Positions 11,401-24,606 of a DNA stretch of 64,000 nucleotides are shown here, piece after piece. Position 1 is the stretch's first letter. Every line of letters starts with the position of its first letter. A program made the position numbers and the translations under genes. The DNA lies in contig JANFOG010000012.1 in the NCBI GenBank assembly GCA_024336345.1, positions 434,001-498,000 on the forward strand, in the 5' to 3' direction. The DNA comes from Mariannaea sp. PMI_226. Taxonomy: Eukaryota; Ascomycota; Sordariomycetes; Hypocreales; Nectriaceae. Under the pieces are notes generated by a model that saw only the letters and a program-made list of their open reading frames with translations, had not been told where the DNA came from and ran no database searches.

Positions 11401-14400
11401 CAAGGTCGCACCCGCTGGCTGGTGGGCATTTTCGTAGGGATAATTAAGTTACTGGCGACCCAGAATTCATGATTTGTACCGTAATAATCTGTACTGGCAG
11501 TAACTGTACACGATGAGAGTTACTACGGTACATGTTAGGTGATATGTGTTGTGTGCTGTGCGGTCTGAAGCGAATAGCCTAAATAACGCCCACTTCCCTT
11601 TTGGACAAATTCCCGATGGCTGGGTGCTTCAGAGTTCAGACTGAACCGGGGGAACGGCTGAGAAGTCGTACGAGAGGCGGAAGGATTGAGTATACAGTAC
11701 CGTTTATTTGCCTGTGGTTGGTGGTGTGTATATTGCACTGACAGCGTCCTGTGAAGAGATGATTCTCATAGTGATTGAGAAGTCTGCAAGTCCCTGAATC
11801 GCTGCTAGAAAGTGCAAATTCATGTCTTGTTGAGCCACTGGCACCTTCGGCCTCTGCACGAACTCGAGGCGCTCGCAAGAAGCCAGTGGGTAACTACAGT
11901 ATCAGTGGGCAAAATCAGACGGGGCAGAAGATCTCAAATGAAGGCACTGAGCTTTCAGAAGGAGCTCTCAAAAGGCTCCATAGGATCCTCCCATTCCTTG
12001 TTCCCCAGGAACGGCTTGCAGCAGGGTGGCCCGCCATCCATGGTCCTCTGTCCATTCGTAGCGCGTTCCCAGTAGACTACCTCGTACTTCGATTCATACT
12101 GCAAGCATCTGGCGCGTTTTCCGTCAGCCACAACTGCAATACGCACGGAGTACCTATCCGTCCCCCAAGTTGTCCTCCTATAGGACCCTGCACAGCACTG
12201 CTCGTGGAAATTTCAGTATCTGCCTGTAGTAAGTGCGCCCGCGCGCTTGATTTGCAATCATTATTATCATGAAGAGTGAACAAATTAAATATCGGTTGCA
12301 GTATACTTTATCTTGCGTTCTTGTTCTTGTTGTTAAGGTCCAGGGAGCTTGAGTCAGGAACAGACTAATCAAGTGATGGGGAGAGGGAAAGAGAAATCAG
12401 TACCGAGGTTGCTTTGGCGCACGGTGATATTTTGAGTATCATGTTGAAGATTCGATAGACCACTCAAATCAGGAATCCCTTTTTTTCTTTTAATTCTCCG
12501 GGTTCTAATGAGTGGTAGCTGGGGAGGCGTAAATATCCATACATTGGAATATTAACCACGGCCCAAACCAGCGCTGCATATAACACCAGAGTCGTGGGCG
12601 TCTCCAGCGAGATGAGGCTGGGGATGGTTGTAGTACAACGACTTTTCGCTGATTTGGGGCTGAAGTACGGATACTAACGGTATTCCGTGTGGACGGTGTA
12701 TGTGCCACTATCATAAGTAATGCATCTTTCCCCAGTTCATGTGAAGTGGAGCTAACTTGGTGCCCAGAACATCGGCTCCAGGCTATCGACCAGAAGACAT
12801 GGACGCTGAAGATTTGCGATCTCGTCCAAGTGTCTACGAATAATCATTTGTCCTGCCGTTGTTGGACCAAGTCTGGGTCTTGGATACATCCATTTGAAGC
12901 ACCCTGAACGAGGAGCTGAAGGAATGAGTCGATGAGGACTGTTCCAATGTAACAAGACCGTCCTCGCTTGCTGGAGGGTCAAAGACAACCCTGACCTCCA
13001 GGTACATAGTATGTCGATCAACGTTGGCACGGTCAATGTTGCGTTAGTACGTAGCTGGATACCGTCTCCGAGGCGGGGGCTTGGCCTTCCTCTAGCCGGG
13101 GAGATGATGACCTTGGGTTGTTGTCTGTAATTTAGCTCATTGACCCTTTATTACCGTACGTAAGTAGGCCATAGCTTTAGAAGCATCCACTCAAACGCGC
13201 TCCACATCAACCTGCAACCTGGGGAGCGGAAAAGCGACTTACTGGACCTGGAAAATTTGGCTTTCTCCTGTCTCGACAAGTTCAAGTTCGTTCGGAACCA
13301 TCATTTGTTCCTGCAGTCCAGTGGCAAAAGTAGGTATATTTCTCGACTAAGGTATCCGCGGTCCCCCCTCATTCAATATATGGCGGTCGGATATAATGTA
13401 GCAGAAGGCTTGGAGGAAAGGGGGGAGAGGGGTAAGAAGGGTTAGAAGGAGGGACCATGATCTTGACGCCTCTCTCGGTAGGCATTGCTACATAATGATT
13501 TGGCGTCACTGGAACTTGCTTCTTGACTCTCAGTTCCGGTTCGAGAAGGTAAGTTATTTTAATTTGCAATGTACTTTACCTGCCGGATCGTAGCTGCCTG
13601 GTAGATAATGTACCGTTCCCAGGTAGGTAATTAGAAGGAACACCAAGGGCTGGAGCTAGAGGTGGGGTTAAGGTGTGTTTGCCCATCTCGGGACCAGAGT
13701 AGTCTGTAACTGCGGGAGTAAGTTTCTTGGTTCCGTAAAAGTACCTCCGACCTTATGTAACTAAGTATGTACCTATGCCGGCAAAGTTTTGACCTTGGTT
13801 GCATTCGACGACTAGCATTTCTCGCCAAGGCGAGAAGGCAGCATAACTTGGAAGGTACTATACAGTGGTTGAGAAAGTAAGTCGACACCACCACAATTGA
13901 AACCCCAACAAGCTCATGCGCCCAGCGGCTGGACACATTGAGTTGAGCTGATAGCACTGGATACCTTGTTTGGCGGCCGTGGACAAAGTGGAATGCATGA
14001 CATGACACGGACGTGCTTGCCACAGTGGACGGCAGGATGTAGCCGTTGTAACTCCCGCCTGCGGGTGCCGCCGCCGCGCCGTCCCTCCTTCTTTCGCGAG
14101 CAGCTCTTCGATTACAGGGAGAAGAGGACTCAGGCTGTTGACTTTGGTGGTGTTTACTTCTTAGAGCCTCTTTTATTCTTTCCTTTTCTTTTCTTTTCTC
14201 TGGCTGTCTTTTATTTATTTAATTTTTTTTTGTGTCTGTCTTCGTTTCCTTTCAGACCATGCCATTATTCTTGCTTCCCCAATCTCTAGAGCCGACTCAA
14301 TGCAGCGAGAGGTCGCCTGTCACCTTTTGCATGGGATGACAAATGGCCAAAGCTCAATTTCCGAATACCGCAAGCAGGTAGGTGCCTTTTCCCTCGCTCG

Positions 14401-15059
14401 CTTTGATGCCTGGGATTCTCACTCGGTCCTCTTTCCCTGACTCGACTCATATACATAAGGTACTCAATGTTTTCCAATGCGACAGATAAGTAGACAATGC
14501 ACTCAACTCTATGTCCAAACCACCAATGGGGGGTCTAGTAATTACATTAAATTACCACCTAAATACCACGGTACGTACCCAGTCGCAAACGTCCTACTGG
14601 ACTTCAGTGCCTCACACTGGTACGGATTCAACTGCTGCAATCTGCGCGAGTGTGTGTGCGTGCGTTTTGTCTGGGCAGCTCTCCTTCTTCTTTCAAGTGT
14701 CCCCCTTGTCTGCCCACGTCCAACAGCCATGAGTCCATGTCCCCCTGCCATAATCCCTGCACAGCGAAACTAAAGTGAACCCACAACTCCCCCAGGGCGA
14801 ATTTCCTAGGGCCCTCGCTCCAACTCACCCAGTGCTACGTACATTGTGCCAGATATTGGTCGTCTGGCGAGCAACCACACCTACTGGCTTAGGGACCTTT
14901 GGTATCCACATCCACTGAAAGCAGTTCCCCCTAAATGGCCTAACGACTCTGCTCCCCCCTTCCCCCCCCGGCCGAAATTCAACAGCCCCGGGCTTGCTCC
15001 ATGTACCTTGGGAAGAAAAAAAAAGGCACCTTACCAGAGAGGTACCTAGTTACTGTACC
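8442..15059. other. Gene-poor spacer of about 6.6 kb
   Basis: I find no protein or RNA gene that can be supported. Open frames up to 165 codons (for example 11775-12272 plus and 10510-10956 plus) begin at TTG, overlap opposing frames and lack recognisable motifs. The stretch contains A-rich tracts (9419-9430, 9556-9573, 9729-9742). Between about 13.5 and 15.1 kb there are many TACCTA/TAGGTA words, for example near 13541, 13615 and 15047. It may hold upstream control regions of the G-beta gene or noncoding transcripts, but the sequence alone does not show this. Confidence 0.5.
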
Positions 15060-15478
15060 TTCTCTCCCGCTGCGACTGGCCTAGTCCGCTTTCTCATACC
15101 CCCTGGGGCTTGCATTCCCTCCCCTAATCAACCTCTCGCTCTCTCACCTCAGCTTCTCCCTCTCTTCCCCCCCCTCTCCACACCCGCTTTCGCCCAGCTG
15201 CAGTTGTAGTCGTCGATTTCTCCATTCCACCCAGCCATCCCAATCCATCCCCCATCCCATCCTTTCGCGACGACCTGCGGCGACCAATCCTTCAATCGAC
15301 TGTCGTGATCATCATCGCCAACATCCATCGTGGACCTTTCTCTCTCTTCGATCGTCGACGACTCCTTTCTGGTTGTTCCACGAGCTCCGAACCGAGTTGA
15401 CTCGATCGTCTCTCGTCTCCGCCCCGATCTTTTCAGCTCTCCAACCTCCTTTCCCCTCGTCGACCACCAAACATCACG
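15060..15478 (+). promoter_or_regulatory. Pyrimidine-rich leader/promoter of the G-beta gene
   Basis: The 420 bases before the G-beta start codon are strongly C/T-rich on the coding strand (runs such as CTCCCTCTCTTCCCCCCC near 15155-15175). Such tracts commonly mark transcription start regions of filamentous fungal genes. The bases just before the ATG read AACATCACG. No TATA box is evident. The transcription start itself cannot be placed from sequence. Confidence 0.45.
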
Positions 15479-17000
15479 ATGAATTCTCAAGGCGCTGGCG
15501 ACGTATCGCCCGAGGCCATGCAGTCCCGAATCCAGCAGGCCCGTCGCGAAGCCGAGACTTTGAAAGATCGCATCAAGAGAAAGAAGGATGATCTTGCCGA
15601 CACCACCCGTACGTGATTGCCCCTTGTTTGGTTGGACTGCACCGAAGCTATTTTTCTCTCACTGGGTGTTGGCGCAATGGTTTCGATAACTTCATACGTA
15701 CAATGCGAGCAGTAGAAGCGGACATTATTGTTATTGCCATCTCTGCCTGCCTCCTGCTCGAAATCTATTTTCTTTTCTGTACCTGAATCGTTTGGAAATA
15801 ATGCTGACATTAATGCTCCCCAACTTTAGTCCGCGCCGTTGCGCAACAGGCCCACGAGCCCATCCCCAAGAACCAGTTGATGAAGGCCAAGCGAACACTC
15901 AAGGGCCATCTCGCCAAGATTTATGCTATGCACTGGTCCACTGACCGACGACACCTTGTTTCCGCCTCTCAGGATGGCAAGCTGATCATCTGGGACGCCT
16001 ACACCACAAACAAGGTTCATGCCATTCCCCTTCGCTCTTCCTGGGTCATGACCTGCGCCTATGCTCCCAGCGGTAACTTTGTCGCTTGCGGTGGTCTTGA
16101 CAACATTTGCTCCATCTACAACTTGAATCAGCAGCGGGATGGTCCTACCCGTGTCGCCCGTGAGCTCTCCGGTCATGCTGGATATCTCTCTTGCTGTCGA
16201 TTCATCAACGACCGAAGCATTCTGACCTCATCCGGTGACATGACTTGCATGAAGTGGGACATCGAAACCGGCCAGAAGGTCACCGAGTTTGCCGACCATC
16301 TGGGTGACGTGATGAGCATCAGCCTCAACCCTACCAACCAGAACACCTTCATCTCTGGTGCTTGTGATGCCTTTGCCAAGCTCTGGGATATCCGAGCTGG
16401 CAAGGCTGTTCAGACCTTCGCCGGACACGAGTCGGACATCAACGCCATTCAATTCTTCCCTGACGGACATTCCTTCGTCACTGGTTCCGACGATGCCACC
16501 TGCCGACTTTTCGATATTCGCGCTGACCGTGAACTGAACCTTTATGGCGTAAGTGTTAATAAGATCACAACTGACATTTATTTTTGTCTTGAGTTAACGT
16601 ATCAATGCTTTCTAGTCCGAATCCATTCTTTGCGGCATTACTTCCGTGGCGACCTCGGTATCCGGACGTCTTCTGTTTGCTGGCTATGATGACTTTGAGT
16701 GCAAGGTATGTATATCTCTGTATATCTGTCTAGAAGAGACGACCTTTCCCGCTTTGCTAGGAGGTTCAAGTAACTAATTGAATCAACCAGGTCTGGGATA
16801 TTACGCGGGGCGAGAAGGTTGGATCGCTCGTTGGCCATGAGAACCGTGTCAGCTGCCTGGGCGTGAGTAATGATGGCACAAGCCTGTGCACTGGATCTTG
16901 GGACTCTTTGGTAAGTACATGTTGAAACTCAGCAAAAACTCCATATTATCCGTGACCAAAGCTAACCTGATCCCTGCAGCTCAAAATCTGGGCTTACTAA
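15479..17000 (+). CDS. Heterotrimeric G-protein beta subunit (five exons, 359 aa)
   Basis: This is the WD40 beta subunit of the heterotrimeric G protein, which acts with gamma at the plasma membrane downstream of pheromone and nutrient receptors. Exons are 15479-15608, 15830-16548, 16616-16705, 16791-16910 and 16980-17000. Introns are 221, 67, 85 and 69 bp with GTACGT, GTAAGT, GTATGT and GTAAGT donors. Residues 1-45 form the coiled-coil helix that pairs with gamma ([20 protein letters not shown]). Seven blades follow, starting [16 protein letters not shown] (from about residue 67) and ending GSWDSLLKIWAY. The phrases [20 protein letters not shown]-like [21 protein letters not shown] and [11 protein letters not shown] are classic G-beta repeats. 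The 359-aa length equals that of fungal G-beta proteins as I know them. The final exon is only seven codons including the stop. Confidence 0.97.
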
Positions 17001-20000
17001 TTACCATCTATTGATGCGATGGATGTTTTTTTGTCTGGATATATGAACGGCAGTACGCACTGTGGCCCTTCCACGCCATCTACGTTCACACGACTATATT
17101 GCCCGCCGATCCCGAAGACCACTTACGCCCTTTTTTACCTGCAACTGTTTGCATATGCAGGATGAAATGACGAACCGCACCTTCTCACACAATCACACAC
17201 ACATACCCCTTACCGACGAACCCCCCCCCCGACCGGATGCAAGGACTCGAATGTAGGCAGATTTTCCGTGATGGCGTGGGGGCAACCGGTTGATGCGATA
17301 CCTCTGTTTCCTTTTTCTCTTTTCCTTTTCCCTTGTATTGTTTTCATTGCCTCTCAACTGCAAAATTCGTTGCACCATAGTTTTTCCCCTGTCCTGGCAC
17401 AACTTGAATTGTTAGTAATGGGCGGTTGTATTACTGGATGGGATTTCCTCTGTTCTTCAGTAGCACTCTTTTATGGTTTATTCCTAACAGCAGCTTCTCG
17501 GTCCCGATCCCTCTTGTTACAGACAAGTCACCCGAGTGAAATGGACTGGAGAGCTGAGGAGTTAGACTGTACAATGGGGCCCCATGGGAGTTGACGGTTC
17601 TACTGAGCAAAAAAAAAAAAAGCAAAACAAAACAAAATTTTCAGACCTCAAGATAATACTCAACCATGATCCAAACAAGCAAGCACACGATCTTCTCATC
17701 TTCTTTTCCGGATATGCACAACGATTGCGTGTCTTGAGCGGGGAACTTGGTGGCATATGTGAACGCGTTTTAGCAACGCGGCAACTGGAGAGGACAACGA
17801 TTGAAACAATGACAACGCCTGCCCCGGGTATTGGTGGATGAATTAAACGGATAGCTAGTTGTGCGGTGTATATGGCTATCCTCATCACCCGTGTGGCACT
17901 ATCGTTTCCGCATTTTTGCGACCTTGATATTGCATTATTTCACTTACAGCCTGTACTTTTTTTTTTCTGTTTCTTTTCTTCTTATTTTTCGTTTGCCCCA
18001 GGGCAGCTAGGATGGGCGAGGAAACGGAGGATTCGATGACGATTCTGTACCTATTTGGAAGTCGGCGGCGGGTTGATAATTGACTGCGAGAGGGAGGGTG
18101 GTTGAACTCTGAATTGACGAGAGAGGAATGACGGATTGCTGAATTAGGGAGTAGAGGGGATAGAAAATTCAATGGTTTCTTTCATATTTTAATGTAAAAC
18201 GCTGGTTGCACATTGCACAAGAGTAGGAATTCGGAGTAATGGCTTGGTATGCGAAGTGCAACGAACATTGACGCGTGAAGTGAAATGTGCTGAGGCGATT
18301 CGTGATAGTAATGAGTGTGCCTCGTAGCTCATTGGGACTTGACTCTCCATGTAGAAGGGCAAGGTTTCAGTTTGGAGAATAGCATCTAAAGGGAGTATCT
18401 AATTGACAAAACATCAGGCGTCGCGACTGCCTTTTCATTTCCTAATTACGCATGTTCCAGTTGACATTGTGATAGCTCTCAAGTATCTCTTCAGTAAACG
18501 GTAAGACGAATAGTGTAATGTCGGGGAGGTTTTTGGGTTCATCCGAACTGATGGGATGGGGAGTTGTTCAGAAGCATGTGTCTACACATAATTTATGACA
18601 AGACGGCGGGTTGTGTCGATGAGATATAGCAATTTAAGATCCATTATGAACAGAGTACTGAGAATTGACCGTTAGAGATCGAAAGACAGGTACTTAAGTT
18701 ATTCTCTTTATTTTTTTTTTGGAATAGGAGCAGTATGATGGAATGACGTAAATTATTAGAGAGGCTTGATACAGCCGCTGACGTTTTCAGAATCGGACTA
18801 CTTCGTGAAAATATACACACAAAGGAAGGGGCTGCAGTATCGGTCATCTGATTGGATGAAACAAGGGCACTCCCAATATGTAGACTTGTATTTGTCTTCT
18901 TGTAGGGAGACAGGACCTAGTATCGTGGAGTGGTGATTGTTGAATAGAATTGACGACGGGGCGGTTGGTTATGGGTATATTGGCGAAAAGCCAAGGAGAG
19001 ACAAGTTTTCCATCCAACTTCTGAGCGTTGGTCTGATGCGTTCACGGACATATGTAAATTTGATGACGAAAACCTGGAGGAGCGTTGAATTGACTGGATA
19101 AGATGAACCAAGTAGGTTAGAAGCCGGACATAGGCATGTTGGCCTTCTTCGAATTCTGAGATGAATTTCGCTTCGATTCTTTAAGAACAGGATGGACGTG
19201 GACGGCATTAGCCACTTACTCCTGTTGTTGGCGAGCTGGCATCAACCTCGACCAAACGGTTATGTTGACGCACTCAATAAATGTCGGGTAGTCAAATAGA
19301 TTATCATCCGCCCGTCCGAATCAAACTGAAACGGCGGAAGCGGGGGAATTCGTGAAACCCAAGGAATGAGGAGCTGGTCTGCTCAACATGTATGGTTTCT
19401 CGTGAGGATCGTTTGGATAGCCCTATTGTTGAGCAGCGAGGATTCAGTCTGATACTGCCTAGGCAGCAGTAATAGCATTGCTCATGGAAAGATGGATGTC
19501 ACCAAGAGAGAGTAATGAAGGTCAGTTCAATACCTTTATGGGAAGACTTTGGCATGTTGTGGTGTTGAGTCATGAACAAGTTTCAAAGACATTCTCTCCA
19601 GCTCTTCACAGGAGTCAAATCGAACCATACATGAGCATTGTAGACCACGCTTTTGCTTTGCCAAGGATCACTCAAGTCTTCGTAGGCAATTTTTTTTCTA
19701 TCTCAGGTCAGGCGCTCTGGAATGTGCAGGGACTGGGATTCCATTGCTGTGAGGATTCATGCCTGTTCTCGCAGTGTTTGACCATATGCTTTTCGCACCC
19801 TCACTAGAAGTCATTACCCGCATCTGTTGAAAACAAGACCTTCGTTTAAATCGTTTGAGTTAAATTTTCATCTGTTAATTAAAGCAACTCTCTTCTTTGC
19901 GAATCGCCATGTGACGAGAACTGGAGCTCTTGTCCGTACTGAGGATGATATCAGCCATGTGATCGGGAGGAAGATGAAGGTGAAGGCGAAGGAAGAGGGA

Positions 20001-23000
20001 CACGAGTGCTGCGGGTGTATACGTGATCCCTTTTCCAACCATGTGTAAATGAATCGTGTTGAAAAGATAAACCTTTTCGCGAGGCTCGGTTCCAGACGCT
20101 GGGTCATGACGTTTAGTTTGTTTTTTGTTCCTTGTGCAGTCCGATGCCGAACGTCAAGAGTCGCAAGCTGGCGATAGCTGGCAACCCTCAGGCTGTCTGG
20201 GCGGTGGCTGCAAGCGAAGGAAGCGCCAAAAAACAAAAAAAATCCAACACATGCCAGTCTGATGTTTCTGCCTCTGCAGAAATCGGCTTCATCACTCGGC
20301 TCAGCCGAAGAAGCTAGATGGCTGGCGTTGGCGCTGGCGTTGGTGCACGGGACTAGACAAACAACACGATAGACGAGAGCCGGCGTTGTGCGTTGTTCGG
20401 CAAGATGCAATGAAACGCCTTAGAGCGTATCACTTCAAGGCAGGGGGCATTATCGTAGCATGGGGAAAGCTACTGAAGCAAACACACCGCTAGAAGCTTG
20501 GAGAGATTCGCGCATGACACCCACGATGATAGAGCAATGGAGGCTGATACAGAGAACACGTACCTCTCCTCGAAGCTAGAGAAGGAAGAGAGTACAAGAA
20601 TCGGGATGTGGGCGTTCCTTGATTTTAGCAAAAATATCAGGGCAGCTGATGTTTTTGGCGCACAGGGCCGAAGATGGCAGTGCGATCATGGTTCGTTGCC
20701 CTCAAACGCCATGCTTCGCCAGTGATGATTCTCTGTATATGGGTTTGTATTTGAAACCTTCAGGTTCTCCCGGGCCAGAGAGACGCATGGCAGCCACAAT
20801 TTGAGGTTCCGGATCGAGGCGTTTACAATAGGTACACTCTGGCCACAGACCTGGAAAGACTGTTTATCTCTTTACACTGCCTTCATGATTGCAATACAGG
20901 GACAAAAGAATATCTAGGGATCCGAATCTGTCTGGAACATTGCCTAAGATGTTCGAGACATGGTATATAACTACTATGAGGCAAGTCTGGGGCCAGAGGG
21001 TATCAAGGCCAAGCAGAATCGATGAGCTGGTAACTTGAGCAAAGACCTCAATCATGCCTTGGGTGTCGATGTCTCACTATCATACAGGCCGTGCAGCACG
21101 ATCGATTTACGTAGACTTTTTTTTTAGGCGTCGATGAAACAAATCACAGCATGAAACAAGCCTCAACGACGAGGGTTGCATAAGGGGCGCTATAGCATAC
21201 TGGGATTAAGGCCATACTTAAAAGCTGATGCTAGGGGCCCTGGACTGCTTGAGTGCGAAAGAGATGAAGCATCCAGGACTGGGCCCGGTTGGGCTGAGCA
21301 GTGGGCATCAAAGGAGCCTGGCAGCTGGCAATTAGTATTGCTGATGGAAGAGTGTCCCTGTTGATCAACATTGATGAAATAAGATGCACCCGGTAGAGAA
21401 ATCCGGAATGATGATAACACACATGTGACTCTTCAGATCTCTTTATGAGGATTAAATGAGGTTGTAAGAATTGGACCGAGGCATAGCCCTGTTGCTCATT
21501 CATCTCCCAGAGCGAGGACACGACCACAAGGCAGGAATTAGTCCCGATCCATGGCCATTATGAGAGTCAGCGCAATCCGATATCACTATTCGACACAGCA
21601 CACAATGATAGTAATACGCACATCTCTGCTTTGGGCTGGCTGCTTTGGAGGGGATGTTGTATCAGCGTCAATCGACGTCGGGGCAAGGGCATGGGTAGGG
21701 CTATGCGAGGAGTTGCTATTGACAGGGACATGGGGAACTGAAACTTGGCCAATTTTGGGTCTGCAGCTGGCTCGTGGGCGTGATAAGCAGACGTGATGGC
21801 ATGACACACACGATTGGCGCTCTACGCATGAAGGAGAAGCCCGAATATTCGCATGGCTGACCAGGTTAGTCCTTGTTGTTCGCGAGCGCCAAGATGAGCA
21901 AGCAGCGAATTTGTGTCGGGCGCGGTGCATAGTATTGGTTGGCCCAGATCAAGCAAGACACCACGACTCCCACTTCAAAGATCACTTTTCCACTGATTGT
22001 GTATGTAATAGCCAAAAGGTTCGCCATCCTTCTGTTTTCTAGCTCACCAAAAGACGTACAATAATTACGTATGTGTATATGCCAATCCCTGCCCGGCGGA
22101 GTTTTTGCTCAAAATGGCCGATCAGAAGAAAATCTGGTGCCCTTTTGTCCCTGTCTTGGTGGTTTTGATTTGCGAAAACCGGAAGAGGCTAGCAAGGCTA
22201 GCAAGAGGCGTTTGCCTTCTACGTGCATAGCTCAACGTAAATTGCCCTTTCTTCCGAATGGGATTGTAAGGCCGAAACGCCACCCATCGGCACATGTTGA
22301 TTGCTACTGTCGGCAATCCCGTGTAAGGCCAGGTTAAGCCAGGTTTGGGCAGGCCAGATGACGGCTGGTTTGGCCTGTTGTGGCTCGTGACCTGGATGAC
22401 ACTCTCATTTCACCATTCCAAGCACTAATTACTGAGCAATTACTGAGCAACTACGGAGTAGAGGCAGACCCTGAGATTAACTGTGTCGATCTATAACGTA
22501 CCTAGTTTAACCCTAGAAATAGAACACCGCTAGCTACTCTGATCGGATCACGGATACGCCGTGAGCCAAGTGCTACGTATATTGCTGTACGTTAAGACAG
22601 GAGGCACCTAAGTTCACTTCACTTACTACTACAGCAAGGCTCATCAGATGGTGCGGTCATCAGGCAACTCCTTGTGGGGATCTGAAATGGTCAGACCCTG
22701 AATAATCCCCAGATTGGTCCCTGATGAGAATAAGTGCAGATTTGCAGAGGGAACAAGTCACACAATGATAGGCAGGCAAGAAAGAAAAAAAGCAATTTGT
22801 TGCAGAAATAAAGAACAGAAAAAAAAACAAAGCCAAAAAAAACAAAGACAAACCTGGTTGGACCCTTTTGAGAAAAACAAGACAAAACCGATTGTGACTG
22901 GTCCATGGATCAGCAACCCCTGGACCGAAGGGGGGACCATCTGCTGCAACTGTGTGCCTCATTGCCTTTTCCAAGCGCCACCGAACCACCTTCGGGTCAC

Positions 23001-23039
23001 CTTCTGGTACTGTGCCTTGCCCTTATCGCTTCCAGGTTA
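17001..23039. other. Gene-poor spacer of about 6 kb between G-beta and the phosducin-like gene
   Basis: The first few hundred bases are the probable G-beta 3' UTR. The rest contains only short open frames without motifs; the longest, 180 codons on the minus strand at 19868-20410, starts at TTG and has no protein-like features. A perfect 11-base tandem repeat (ATTACTGAGCA twice) lies at 22428-22449, just after degenerate GCCAGGTT(T/A) units near 22329-22360. No tRNA or rRNA signature was seen on either strand. Confidence 0.5.
22428..22449. repeat. Perfect 11-bp tandem duplication
   Basis: ATTACTGAGCA occurs twice back to back, followed by ACTACGGAGTAG. It is short and noncoding. It looks like a local slippage or repair product rather than a functional element. 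Confidence 0.8.
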
Positions 23040-23664
23040 GCTTGCTTTTCTTCTTCCAAGCAAGCCAACAGTTCATCACAACACCAACCCAACCACCCGA
23101 CGCGAACGACATCACGCATAATTCGACCGCACACAACCTTCGACTTAAGTCCTCATATTATTATCCATCCCCCGCCCTGTGGCCTTCACACCCCAATCCT
23201 TGCTCCTCGCCCGAGACTTGCGTCCTCGCTTGATTCCCAGGCTGATCCCCGTCCACTTTTTCCCCCTTCGCCCAAATCAGAGTCAGACTCAAACCCTCCA
23301 TCCACAGCCGTTGCTCTTCTTTCCTAGCGTCAAGTCTGAAACGCACCAACGCTTCTGCTTCGTCACGAAGGAACCAAAACTTGCCAGACCTGCCTTACCC
23401 TCCTTCAACTCCCCCAGTCTGCTTCCATTCTAAGCGCCCAGTCTCTCACCGCCCTGGTCTCTTCCATTCGGCTTTCCCCTTGCCTTTGTTTCCATTTTCT
23501 CATTTGCTCCACATCTTCCAGAACATTTCCCGTTCCCCCCCCTCAAGGCTCGGACAACCCCCCCTTCCTTCGTGTTGCCACCCTCCTCTTCCTACACTCC
23601 CAACATCCGATACAAAGACATATTAAAGAGCCCTTCCGCATCCCCCCCCTCACTCTCGCCCATC
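23040..23664 (+). promoter_or_regulatory. C/T-rich leader of the phosducin-like gene
   Basis: About 600 bases before the start codon are dominated by C and T on the coding strand, with several CCCCCC runs (23540-23565, 23641-23650). The frame of the downstream gene stays open upstream to about 23572 but contains no earlier ATG, so the ATG at 23665 is the first available start. No discrete binding site can be named. Confidence 0.45.
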
Positions 23665-24606
23665 ATGTCAACTGCCGCTCAAGACGAATTCAACGACCTA
23701 GTCGCCAAGAATACCCATCGCGAGACTCTCCATCCCGAGGACCGTGACGACCCTGAGTTCAGCAACCTTGAAGACCTCACCGAGGAAGACGTATTTCGCA
23801 ACTCTCAGATAGACGCCGCTATGCGTATCCCTACCGTCGATCGACTCACTGGCGCTGGCGCCTCAGAGTTCAACCTCCCTCCTTCCACCTTCGACAACGG
23901 AGCCTCCACTGGTGTGAAGGGTGTAATCGCAGACGCTCGCAACTACGAGGCTGCCCGCAAGAACAAGTGGCGCAACCGTGTGCGCACTGCTCGCGCAAGC
24001 ATCTTTGGCCTCGATCGCCCCGCCTTGTCGCACAAGAGTGACAGCGAGACCGATGACGACACCAAGAGCCATGCCAGTGACGCTGATGAGGAAGCCTTCC
24101 TCCAGGAATGGCGTGAGACCCGAAGACGCCAACTCGAAGCCGATGCTAGTCGCGCTGTGAGGAACCGAAGAACTAGCCCCAGCGCACGCATATATGGCCA
24201 CCTTGCTGAGGTCGATGCCCTCGGATACCTCGATGCTATTGAGAAGGTTAACCGAGAGACTACTGTTGTCGTGTTTGTGTACGACCACGAGGTAAGCTTT
24301 TATTTTGCCCATGGCCTGAGTTATACCACCAGTATACTAATGGGGAACGAACAATAGTGTGAGGTTTCAGCTACCATTGAGTCAGCCATGATGCCTCTGG
24401 TCAAGAACTACAACACCGTCCGTTTCGTCAAGGTCCACTATGAAGACATTGAGTTCGACAACGCGGCTGTGCCAGCAATTCTGGCCTACCGCAACCAGGG
24501 CGATTTGTTTGCCAACCTAACCGGCATGATCGAGATGATCCCGGATGATGAGCACTTTGGTACCGAAGCCTTGACCAAACTGTTCAACAAGCACGACATC
24601 CTATGA
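23665..24606 (+). CDS. Phosducin-like protein, G-beta-gamma co-chaperone (two exons, 291 aa)
   Basis: Proteins of this family (PhLP1; BDM-1 in Cryphonectria) work with the CCT chaperonin to fold G-beta and join it to gamma. Exons are 23665-24291 and 24358-24606. The 66-bp intron starts GTAAGC, has a TATACTAAT branch site and ends AATAG. Residues 1-70 are acidic (LEDLTEEDVFRNSQIDAAM). The diagnostic helix with FLQEWRETRRRQLEADA follows. The last ~120 residues form a thioredoxin-like fold (ETTVVVFVYDHE, NTVRFVKVHYEDIEFDNAAVP, VPAILAYRNQGDL). No CXXC redox motif is present, as expected for phosducins. I chose the ATG at 23665 because it is the first in frame and gives the family N-terminus MSTAAQDEFNDLV. 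The G-beta gene is the next supported gene upstream, on the same strand. Confidence 0.93.

Noticed and set aside
11775..12272. 165-codon plus-strand frame
   Set aside because: TTG start, opposing frames equally long, composition not protein-like.
19868..20410. 180-codon minus-strand frame
   Set aside because: TTG start; first ATG leaves a short peptide; no recognisable feature.
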